Shown here in pieces: positions 19,836-30,300 of a stretch of DNA of 64,000 nt. The stretch spans positions 1-64,000 of the forward strand of contig FMBT01000361.1 in NCBI GenBank assembly GCA_900095095.1. The letters run 5' to 3'. A program made the translations under genes and the position numbers. The DNA is from Fragilariopsis cylindrus CCMP1102 (taxonomy: Eukaryota; Bacillariophyta; Bacillariophyceae; Bacillariales; Bacillariaceae). The notes beneath the pieces are model-generated. The model was not told the DNA's origin. It was given only the letters and a program-made list of their open reading frames with translations, and did not search any database. Each line of letters opens with the position of its first letter. Position 1 is the first letter of the stretch.

Positions 19836-22593
19836 TTATTCCATATTTTCCTCGACATATTCCAAGGGAGTCTCAGGACTTAGTTCCCATTCCGCGATTA
19901 ACGTGGCAAGGCGTTCCATACCTAGGGTTAGGTTACGCATGGGAGGACCGTAAGAGAATCGCACATTAGCGATACATGTACTCTTAAGCAATGTCTTCAG
20001 GCCTCTTGGATTAATGTCAAAGAAAACACCAGGCTAGTAAAATAAGTGGTAGAAATATTGTACGATCAGAATAAAGCAATAAGATTTTTTTGTTAGAATA
20101 TAACTTTTCAAGTTTTCAGTCCAATCAAAAGAAGTTGCATCCGTGTGGAAGAAATGAACTTACTACACAAATAATCTTATGTTTGGCACATTCCTCAAGG
20201 AATACCAAGCTGTCGTTAAGTGGAGGAGGAAGCCTGCTGATATCTGCCCAGATATAGAAGGTTGCCGTGGGTTCTGATGTTACAACAAATAAATAGTAGA
20301 GCAAAAGTGCAAAAGGTGGTTCAATAAAAAAATAAGTGAGCCGACCGACCACTTGTAACTTATTGATATCTTTAACCCCAATCGGCGCATCGATTCGGAT
20401 GGAATAAAGAGTATGTGAAGATACAGGAAAAACTTACTCCATTGAACAATAATGCCTAGCTTATCCAATTCTTTTAAAAGGAAGTCTCGTTTAACTACGA
20501 AATGTCTCTGAAGTGCCCATGTATCCCTTCGGATAAAATCGAGCTCCATCAAGGGCAAAGCCAAGCGTTGTAAAGGTGCATTTGCACCTCCATCGAGATA
20601 ACTTCCCGCAGAGCCAAGCATGGAGACGATAGCCTTCGGTGCAACAATCCAGCAGATCTAGCATAAGAAGTTGAGAAGTAAATATCATAGTGAGGTGAAT
20701 GCTTGGCTATTTTACGATAAATAAAGGTTCAATATATCACTACTTCAATAAACTTACTCGGAATCCAGGACAGCGCCAATTCTTGGTTAGACCATTCACA
20801 ATTAGAATGGGGTCCTCATTCACATCGTCAATGTAGGACGCACTGCTAACTGTCTTGGGCCAATTCGAATTATCCTAGCATAAGAAGAAGTTGAGGAGCA
20901 AATATAATAAGTGAGGTGACGAGTTGACTATTTACGACGAAGAAAAATGTAGTACAATAATATAACTACTTCAAACCTACATCGACTCCTCCATCCGCCG
21001 GATCCACAGCTTCACCATCATAGTAGTAGTGAGAATAAAATTCATCCATACTGTATTGTTATTGTATGTATCGGGAAAATGCAAAGAAACCAAGAAATGG
21101 AGCCCGTGAGTTCTTGAGAATCAAAACCAAAACAAAAAAATGGAACACGAGAAAGGACTAAAACTGATTGTTACGTACATAATAGCCGACTGATTTCTTC
21201 GGGAAATATCTACGTATTGTCGTAATTTTTCTCCCTCAATACTTTGACCTGATGAAAAAAATCCCAACATATCACGTTGTTGTTTCGGAAGAGAAGAAGG
21301 AAGGAGAAAAAAGAAGCAGTAGATTTTAGTATCACATGGAATCATCTCATATTATGAACGATTCCATACAACAATAAAAGGGAGAAAATAGTACTAGTCA
21401 AACCACAGTTCGACTGCTTACCAGTGGGGTTGGCTGGATTACTTAAAAGAACGGACCCTAGACCTGCTCCCTTGACTTGAAATTCAAATTCTTTCGGGTC
21501 CATGAGGGCATCATTGACATCCCGATGAAGAAGGGGCGAAGGGGAGATTCGTAAGAACAATCCTAGACACTGTTCGTAGGCTGTGTAGTCAGGTGTGAAG
21601 TATCCTATGTTCACGTTACCTAACACGGCCATGATACGGGTCAACCCAGCTCGTCCTCCCGGAACGACCTATGGTACAATGGATAACATTTAGATAAATA
21701 TTAGTTATGACGATAATAATGGGACTTCATCCAACATAAATTGATTACACTTACGCAAACATTATCGGGAGTATACTGACTAGATTTGCCTTGACGATAA
21801 AGATGATTATAATAATCTGCCACCTTGACGCGTAATTCTTGCAAACCTGTCACCGGTGCATACTCTAATTCAGCCTCAGGAATGGTCATTGAAAAATTCC
21901 GTGATGGAGCACCTGGTAGCGTACCTATTAATGAAGAGTAGAAAGAAAAGAAAGAAAGAACAAATATATATGAGTTCTGATCAACTTTTTTCATTGCACT
22001 AGCATGAGTAGATATTACATACAACGGTACGTAGTACATACCAGTTTCTGGTGCACCTTGGCCCATATTGGCCCATTCGTGTTCACTGGGATTGAGAAGT
22101 ATAGGAGCAAAAATTAGTTATGATGTTATTACATAAGTTGTATTAGAAGTATAATGTTAAATTTTACATGAAATAAGCACAAAAAATTTATGCACGTACG
22201 TTTCTGGTGAGAAACCATTCGACTTAGCACGTGTAGTCGCATAGATTACACCCGTTTTCATCACTGGGGAAGGAAAACGTTAAAAAGAGAAGAACATTAG
22301 TCATTGCACATATTGTATTGCAAAAAAATTAGTAAACCCAAAACACGAACGTACGTACCTTTATGAAATTGTGGGAACGATGGGCTCGATTTACGACCTT
22401 TTTCGAATATCTCGTGACTCTTGGATTTAGCATCAGCATCATCCTTCGCATCCTCAGCTTCCATTTCGACTGAAAGTTCCTCAAATGTTGCTGAAATTTC
22501 TTGATGTTTATGGTATACATCGAATACACTGTGAGCTTCCATAACACTTGATCGGCGAGCACGGGCGCTCTTCTGACTGGGCGTAGTAACCAT
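19836..22593 (-). CDS. PLP-dependent class I/II aminotransferase, 11 exons
   Basis: Eleven exons on the minus strand: 22359..22593, 22200..22263, 22042..22085, 21755..21924, 21422..21668, 21179..21248, 20981..21050, 20758..20874, 20438..20657, 20164..20273, 19836..20033. All junctions keep frame and give 514 residues. Fold-type I motifs are present: GGRAGLTRI, the NPANPTG loop, DEFYSHYYYDG with the cofactor-ring Asp and Tyr, and NGLTKNWRCPGFRICW with the Schiff-base Lys and following Arg. The C-terminus has NVRFSYGPP with the carboxylate-binding Arg. Residues 1-78 are a hydrophilic extension. The enzyme should move amino groups between an amino acid and a 2-oxo acid; the substrate cannot be set from sequence. 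No targeting peptide is clear. The intron density is far above that of its neighbours. Confidence 0.93.
20658..20757 (-). repeat. Aminotransferase intron, homologous to the next upstream intron
   Basis: This 100-bp intron runs GTAAGTTTATTGAAGTAGTG to CTCAACTTCTTATGCTAG. It aligns along nearly its whole length with the intron at 20875-20980: both share TGAAGTAGT near the donor, a CACCTCACT block, and the last ~18 bases. Related introns within one gene are the hallmark of intron duplication or introner-like insertion. Confidence 0.85.
20875..20980 (-). repeat. Aminotransferase intron, homologous to the next downstream intron
   Basis: A 106-bp intron with a GTAGGT donor. It shares the near-donor TGAAGTAGT, the central CACCTCACT and the acceptor-end TTCTTATGCTAG with the intron at 20658-20757. 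The two insertion sites flank a 117-bp exon in the same phase (0). The flanking exons do not show matching similarity, so only the introns are duplicated. Confidence 0.85.
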
Positions 22594-23081
22594 GATGACG
22601 GATGGATGATTATTCGATGAAGCAATTGTTTAGCTTATTTGATAAGGCCTGTCTTTCTTTGTTGTTTTTGTGAAATAAATAATTGTCAAATGCGTTTGTA
22701 TTATTTGACGAAAAAAAAAAAGCATAAGAAAAGATATCGGCGGAGGCACACAAAAAAATATCCAAAAAAAGCAACCTTCGCCTATGTCGTGTTACTAGTA
22801 CGTAAAAAACTGCACCACAATAGAAAATTTCAGAAAATTTTGTTCTTTCGTCTAACTTACTAGCGCGCGAAAACCAGCATCACAATACAATAGAAAATGC
22901 ATTTATTGAAATTTTGTTGGGCCTCAGGACAAATCTTCCGTTCATACGTGGATAAAAATTTGTACGAAAAATTTAATAATCGCAGCCCCTTAATCGCGCA
23001 TAGTGACTTGTTAGCGACATAAAAATGAGTTACTGCAGTCCGTGCAAGCTCGATTTTAGTTTTGCTTATTAAAACATATAC

Positions 23082-23139
23082 TAGCCGGACTAATATATAT
23101 TAGCCAGACTAATATATATAGTAGGTTGACTAATATATA
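23082..23139. repeat. About 20-bp tandem repeat, 3 units
   Basis: Three imperfect units of the form TAGCC(G/A)GACTAATATATA, the last reading TAGTAGGTTGACTAATATATA. It is a simple local tandem array. Confidence 0.8.
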
Positions 23140-23284
23140 CCCCCAAAACTTAATCTTATCATGCCCAAATATTTAGTTGGTCGAGTTGAAAAATTTCCCT
23201 TGTCCCCCAGGCTCGCAAGATTTTAACTTTAATCGCGCACCAGACTCGCTTTCACGGACACTCCGGAAACACTGAACACAACTG

Positions 23285-23493
23285 CTTCCTCCGTGCACCG
23301 CTAGCTGCATACCAGGTTATATTGAGGACTTTCAACAGCATAGAAGGATTGAGAGTGAGTCAAAACTTCCAAGGTCTCATTTTATTTTTTTTACTTCCTG
23401 TCAACTGGGTAGATTTTAAGGCTTATCAACGCTTTCATGGTGTGAAAATTCCTCACCATAGCCCCGTGCGTAGTTAGTGGTGCATGGAGGAAG
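23285..23493. mobile_element. MITE-like element, copy 1
   Basis: A 209-bp segment with terminal inverted repeats CTTCCTCCGTGCAC (left) and GTGCATGGAGGAAG (right, one mismatch). Its centre, around AGAGTGAGTCAAAAC and CTGGGTAGATTTTAAGG, matches the element at 26948-27108. No coding capacity is present, so it would rely on a transposase elsewhere. The target-site duplication is unclear. Confidence 0.7.
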
Positions 23494-24363
23494 TACTGTT
23501 ACCATTTAGATTTTACACAAAAGTTCTATTAGCAAACTTAAACTATGATATTAACTACCATATTATAATCATACTGTTTACCAACTTACTAGTAATGATA
23601 TAATCCTTCATAGTTGACTGACTCGACTACTCAGATTATTACCACTTGTGACTCAACACTCTCTCCTCACTTGACACACTGATATCAAAAAATGAATTAC
23701 ATTCATTGATACAGTAGATGTTGCCATGTGTGAGAGTAAACACAGTAAAGTCCTAATTATTAAAATTCACTGATTAGATATCCAGAAACATCAGTTTAGA
23801 AGTCATAGTATCTCTTTGATTCTATTGTAATGAATCCTTGACCTTTTCCTTCTTATTCTTTGACTCATAGTAGTATTAGGCCCGTTCCAGGTTGTGCACA
23901 ATGTAGGATTTTACGGTACGAATTTGTGCATAACTTAGTTTAGAGTGTAAAAATCGCATTTTTATTTATTTTATTCATTGGATTTTACAACATAACAAAG
24001 GTGGTTTTATTATTTTTACAATATTATCTCAACAAAATGCACAGTTAAACCCCAACTGTTACTAAAAATCACCACAGTGTAACTCTGAGCTATATCAATA
24101 TTGAAATAGTACTGACACTCTTACAAGATCTAGACACACATGATCCATGTCATTTTTCTACTCCACCTACAGAATTTAAATTCCTACAAAATTCATACCA
24201 GTAAAACACTTTCAACCATACTAAAACAAAATATTCTCTTGTTTATCAACCAGGATTAAGACTCTGCAGTTGTGGGAGTATACACGAGTCACTTAGTGAC
24301 TGACAACCTAGTTCGCGTGGACTTGTACACAACATCATGAGGAACTAAGCTCGCACCTCTATG

Positions 24364-24397
24364 TATATTTATATATATATATATATATATACATATA
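24364..24397. repeat. AT dinucleotide microsatellite
   Basis: An alternating TA tract of about 30 bp with one TTT interruption, roughly 140 bp beyond the 3' end of the MATE gene. It is a simple repeat. Confidence 0.9.
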
Positions 24398-24533
24398 TGG
24401 ATATGATTCAAAGTGTTGTCTATGTAGAGGTAATATTTGAATGGTACGCGATGCTATTTAATACATCTCGTAGCTGAGATGATTATCCATTGCCATTCGT
24501 GTTTGTTCAATAGTCTAATATTACTCGTAATTA

Positions 24534-26525
24534 CTAATATCCAGGAATATGATTTGGATAAACTTCAATATCAAGCTGCTTTGGAGTAACTGATGGCATT
24601 GTTTCTTCATCTCGTTCCTTCCGACATTTTCTCAACACACATGCCACACCGATCAATGCCGTTACTAATCGTCCCGCAAATAGACTTACAATTCCCCGTG
24701 ACCAAATATCAACAACGGTCGTTGCCTGTCGCAGTTGTGCTATGGCGAAAACCGTCGAGAACGTCGTCCCGATGGCTAGCAAACGAAATTGACTACCCCC
24801 TATTGCCAACGATTCTATTACCAAAGTCAAACTGACAAGTATCTGTTGCCATGCCAAATGCGGTAACAGCAATTTTAAGTGACCTTGTACGACAACATCG
24901 CACGGTACAAATAGTTTTGGAAGATATGGTGATGCTAAAAGCAAGGCCCCGGTTGTCGCTAAGCCTTGTAGGAATGAAAATCGTATCATGTACAGCACAA
25001 GCGATCGGACCTTCTTGTACGTTGACGAAGACGATCCGTCCTTTATAACTTTCGTTAACAATACCTGCGCCGCCACACCTGCTCCATCCTGTATTAAGGC
25101 AAATACTAACCAACAGGAAAGACCAACTTGATGAGCAGCTACATGAGCCGATCCAATCCGCGTAGCTCGCGATGTCGCATACGCCCACGCTAATAGAAGA
25201 CTGCCCTGTTTACAAATCATAGCAAGATTGGCACCAAGTATAGTCATAACGACCTTCTTTTTGGATAGAGAAGTTGCAGTTGTACCAGTAGTAAAAGTCT
25301 TCATTGTTGTCGATGTTGCTGTTGTTGTTGTTGTCTTCGTCGTTGCTGTGGTAGTGGTGGTGGTAGTAGTAGTGGCTCGTTGTTTTTTCGGTAGCATTCG
25401 TCTCTTACGTAAAAAGTAATAATACACCAAAACTGCACCGGCCTGCGATGATGCAGTCGCCGCCGCAGCTCCTTGTACGCCTCTACATAGCGGTGGAAGC
25501 ATTAGCAATGGATCTAATACGAGGTTGATTAAAGAGGCTGCCAACGAAGCCAGTAACGGTATTTTTGTATCACCATATCCCCGCTACTTGTACAAAAACA
25601 CGAGAAATTATGAGAGAGAGAGAGAGAGAGTAAAAGAAAAAATGATGATAGTCAACAACGAGATTGATCGTTTGATGCTCCCATACGAGTGACCCGTACT
25701 TACAAAAGCTCCTTCTGCCACCGTAATAATCAAAACAGCCGGAGCTGCCCAACTTCTTGTTCCCAAATACGCTATTGCCGGCGAAAAGAGAGGACTACCA
25801 GCCGAAATACCCATTGTTGATAAACACCAGGGACCGAAGGATTGTAAGAATGTCATCACAACGATCCCTAAAACAATCCCCAAAGTCAAGGAAATTTGAA
25901 CGATCTGTCGTCGATCAGCTTCCGTATCTGCATTACCAACCAATGAGGTTGTCGCGGAGGTTGTTGCACGGAAGGCATTAAATGCGAGATGAAATATTGA
26001 AGTACACGCACCTAAAGCAGCGAGTTCTCTGGCAGAACCTAACCGTCCAACGTATGCTGTATCCATTAGACTCAATAACGGGTCAGCGAGCATGCCGATT
26101 AAAGCGGGTAATGCCAGACTAGCTGTTTTCTTCGTCCATTGATAATTAGAATTACCATCATCATCGTTTTTGATCTCGCTATCGCTGTCGTTGCCACCGT
26201 TGCTGTCGTCATTGGTTTCGACGCTCTCATCCGACGATGAAGAATGCAATAATGACAACGTTCTCGTTGATGCTTCTATTATATTTGATTGTTCAAAAAT
26301 AAGTGGTGGTCGTTGTTGTAAGGTAGGACATGTAATGCACGTGTTATGACGGAGAGAAGACAATGATGATGATGATGATTTCCGCACCTCGAGCCGTGGC
26401 AAGAACTTTGGTGTCGATCGCAGCATGAATGCGGAAGAAATCGTAGAGTAGACCATAAGGTGACAAACTATTAACGACCTACGAAGTCGACGCTGACGTC
26501 GTTCGTCGACGCCATAATGCCGCAT
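24534..26525 (-). CDS. MATE-family efflux transporter, probably plastid-targeted
   Basis: Two exons on the minus strand, 25704..26525 and 24534..25583, joined in phase 0 across a 120-bp intron, give 623 residues. I chose the ATG at 26525 over an in-frame one 96 bp upstream because the extra 32 codons run through a TATATATA tract, and because the chosen start gives a clean signal peptide ending in ISSAF. That Phe context matches the diatom plastid cleavage motif. A Ser/Asp-rich linker leads to a MATE core from about residue 135. It includes LALPALIGMLADPLLSLMDTA, TATVGRLG-like AYVGRLGSARELAALG, and, across the splice site, VAEGAF/RGYGDTKIPL, which corresponds to the GxFRGxxDTKTPL motif of plant and DinF-type MATEs. 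A long Thr run lies in the loop of the second half. The family exports organic compounds by Na+ or H+ antiport; the substrate is unknown. Confidence 0.88.
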
Positions 26526-27373
26526 TTCCCCCGATTGCAGTGTATATATATATATAGCCCAAACTATATTCAAAACCGACCCAGTGTACGTGTGATATAA
26601 TTGGCGTAACAAATTGTACAAAAGAGCTTTTAAAGGTATATGTTCAATGTGTGTATTCCTCGATGGGTGACCACGTTTAGTTTATGATTAGAAAAAAAAA
26701 AAAAATTTCAACAAAATAAATAAATTAAAAGGGAAGCGCACGTGGAGACTAGATTTTCGGCGAATGCATATGACGTCATCAAAAAACAATCTAAAATTCC
26801 TTTATATACATGTACCCTTCATAATTAAAAGAAGCTAAGCCTGTCGCGGATGAATATGGCGGTTTCATAGTAAATTGATGTTCAACATGCACACAACCCA
26901 TAATATTATAATATATTAATATTATGATTCAAGAGGTTGTTAAGTACTTCCTCCGTGCAACGTATGAAGTTCCCCACACGATAAAAGAGTAAAGAGAGAG
27001 TGAGTCAAAAACTTTCAAAATCTTATTTTGTTTTTAATTTCCTGTCGATTGGGTAGATTTTAAGGGTTCTCCACCCTTTTATTGTGTGAAATACGTTACA
27101 CGGAGGAATTAGTAGTAGTACCAGCGTTTCGTTTTTTATTGTTTTATTAATCGTAAAAACGTGCAGTACATGTATAACGTACGAACGATTGATCAAAAAT
27201 TTAAAAATCGTTTCACCCATTTCACATCGCGTACATCGTACACTACAGCACTAACAAGATTATAATAAACAAACACAGCATCTCAGGAAAAATGCGAACA
27301 CAGCAGTTTAACTTTCGACTCATTCAAATTACACAATAACAAGCTAAATCCAACAAACAACAAAAAAAGAAAG
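26526..27373. other. Divergent intergenic region with MITE-like copy
   Basis: An 848-bp gap between the diverging MATE and Cache/vWA genes. It holds the MATE promoter side (a TATATATATATA run at 26542-26557, just upstream of the chosen start), a poly-A run near 26692, a palindromic AT stretch near 26903-26923, and the second MITE-like copy. Confidence 0.5.
26948..27108. mobile_element. MITE-like element, copy 2
   Basis: A 161-bp segment bounded by TTCCTCCGTGCAACGTA and TACGTTACACGGAGGAA, a 17-bp terminal inverted repeat with one mismatch. Internal homology to 23285-23493 covers AGAGTGAGTCAAAA, CCTGTC and TGGGTAGATTTTAAGG. It lies about 265 bp upstream of the Cache/vWA start codon, so it could contribute promoter sequence. 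It encodes no protein. Confidence 0.75.
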
Positions 27374-30300
27374 ATGATATGGTCGTTTCCTAAAGTTCTT
27401 CAACAGTGCTGTTTGCGACCGAATTATTCACTTCGGAGACAATTGATAGCAGGATATGGAATAACGGCATTCATTACTATCGTTATTGTGGTGCTTATAG
27501 CGACCATAGCGTCACGAGGAGCAGGTGATCTAGTAAAATTTAGCACGAAGGAACTATTTGAGAATCAACTCGATGCGAAACTTCAAGATTCGGGAATATT
27601 AACGGGAGCAATACTGGGTAAGAAAATGGACAATCTACGTGGATCTGCATCGTTGTTAACAGAAATAGTTCGTGATCGGATTGTTGGATACCCGAACGAC
27701 GGATGGGAGGATGACCAATACGTCCCTTTCGTTGATAGAGATACAGGAAAACAAAAATATCCTTTAGAAGCAAAGTTGTTGCCACGAGATTGGCAGGTAA
27801 CGCCGAATTTACGAGATGCAGAAAGTTTAACGGAACACATCCAAGAACGTGCAACGTACGAAGACCTCCAACCGTCTATAGACATTTGGAACACAGAATC
27901 CGCCGTTTTTCAATTCCAGGGGAATTGTGATCCTAATCAAACTGATGCAAACGAAACAGGATATTATCCCTTTTGCAGCCATGATCATAACAACGCTGCT
28001 ATTGGTGGAGCGATAAACCCAACCCAGACGCTTGCCGGCTTGGAACAAAAAGCCGCGGACATTGGCGTATTTTTAAAAGCCATATTCGAAGCGGAACCGT
28101 TGGCATTTTCCGTATCAGTTACATTCTTCAATTCTGGAGCCGGTGCCGGTGTTTATTTTCCTAGTTATCCTGTTTCGTTCCAATCCCAATATACTTCGGC
28201 GGGGTGCGATTGGATGAGAAATATAAATAATAACACCGGTCGACCTTTCGGTACAGAAGAGGAGATCGATAGATGTATTCCAGCAGGCATGTCCTCTTCG
28301 GCACGAACATACAACGGCATGGAACGAGCATGGTGTTCTGAACAAGCGTTGCATCCTGGAGAATCTGTAATTTATGGACCATTTCCGGGTGCCAGTCGAA
28401 AAGACTGGAGTTTAACGGTCGGAAAAGGTATCTTCGATCGCAGAACGGGAGAATTTATAGGGTGCGCTAGTATAGATATGAGTCTTACACAGGCCGAGAA
28501 ACTTTTAGAGTCTCTTAGGAAAGATATGACTATAGACATGGTCGTCACGAGACTAGACGGGTAAGAAGATTCATTTTTGATAAGCTAAGATGGAATGAGG
28601 TATTTGTTATTTGTTATTGAAAAAATTATTATACTTCAAATCGTATTTCTTACTCTATCTTTCTTCATTTAATATCCCTGTTGGAGTAGAACAGTCGTCG
28701 TTGGGAATCCTGATACTATGGCTACTAATGACATAATTGCGACCGAAATATGGAAAACCAATTTCATTGACAAGAAATCATATGATGATTTGACCGAAAG
28801 TCTTGCTTTCTGGGACGATGATACATGGGATAAAGAGTCAGCAAAAGGTTCATACGACTTTATCGTGGTGGGTAATGGAAAGTATTATACGGTGTTTCCA
28901 TCCCCACCACCTCCGGATGAATATGATCCAAAATACAAACCTGACTTTTTGATCTTCGGATCAATCGATGCAGAAGCTCAAGACAAGAAAATTGATGAGA
29001 TTGGAGATACCATTAAGGCCGATGTTGTTAATTTGGTTATAACCACTGTTAGTCTTGGTGTAGCTGGGTTGTTTTGCTTGCTTATTATTGTTTGCGTTGT
29101 TGCACAATTCTTGACACAACCACTTACGTGGATGGAGAGCAAAGCATGGGAGATTGTAAATCACACAAACGAGCGAGTGGGGGACAGTTTGATTGTAGTC
29201 CAGGGGGACGAAAAGAATCCTTTATCCTTATGTATGCCAAAAACTGAACTGCAGGAGATAGTGTCGGAGTTCCGGTCAATGATCACAGGCTTCAGTGGAG
29301 AGGAGGCCTCCAGAGTTGCCGCCTGGAGAGGTACCGAGACCAGAAACGTCGTTACATGGAAGGAAGAATTTCAATACAAACTTAAGGATGAGATGAAGAT
29401 GATGGCAAGGCCCGTCAGCAGAAAAATGAGTTCCAGAAGTTCAGGCCCCAGATTGGATACGGCAGATTTTGCAAAAATTAGGCTTGAATACGATACCGAG
29501 CGGAACAACGCTGGATCGGACTTAGATCTTAGAACTGTTCAAACGAGTGGCGAGTCTAGTACAGAGTTATCATCAAACATCGCAACATCTTCTGCTTCTT
29601 CCATGAAACGTGAGGACTGTGATAGATCCAATAAGCTGCCAACGAGGATCAATCTTGGATCAAATCTTCCTTTAAGAGATAGAATGTCTTCGGAGCCAAC
29701 TATAGATGATCCCATTCGTATCGCAAAATCAACTTTGTACTGGAATCTACTTTTCTGGATTGTCCTTCCAATTTTGATCTCAATTATGGCTATCATGACA
29801 GTTGTTGGCCTTAAACTGGCTGACACAGCACCGTTATGGATCAAGGATGCGGAAAGTTTATCGTTCCAAATTGAGTTTGAACATCTTTATTCATCCGCAC
29901 ATTTAAATGTAAAGCACATCGAACAAATATTCACAGAACCACTTCGTGATTTACACGTGATAAGTAGAATAACAGGCTGGCTTCTTTTTGGTGCCGTGAA
30001 TCGCTCATCTAGTTTCACAGATATGGAGATGAATAAAGTCGAAGACTGCAAGTTTTATCCGGATCTTGATGAGTGCCCTTTTCAGACTGATAACTCTAGA
30101 TCTCCGTGCGCTTGTGAATGGAATGATCCCTGGTTTAATAGGCAATGTTCAAACACCCCACCCCCATCCAATCCACGTGACATACAAGAAACGACAATGT
30201 GGTATATAAACCAGAATCGAGATCATAATATTACGACAGGAGACCGCAACAATAGTCTAAGCTATCCAACTTATGATTATAGTCCCGAGACAACATCGTG

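Larger units (their letters stand above)
22594..24533. other. Intergenic 1.9-kb region rich in repeats
   Basis: No gene recognised. It contains the 21-bp tandem repeat at 23082-23139, a MITE-like copy at 23285-23493, and an AT microsatellite at 24364-24397. The rest is AT-rich without coding signal. Confidence 0.5.
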
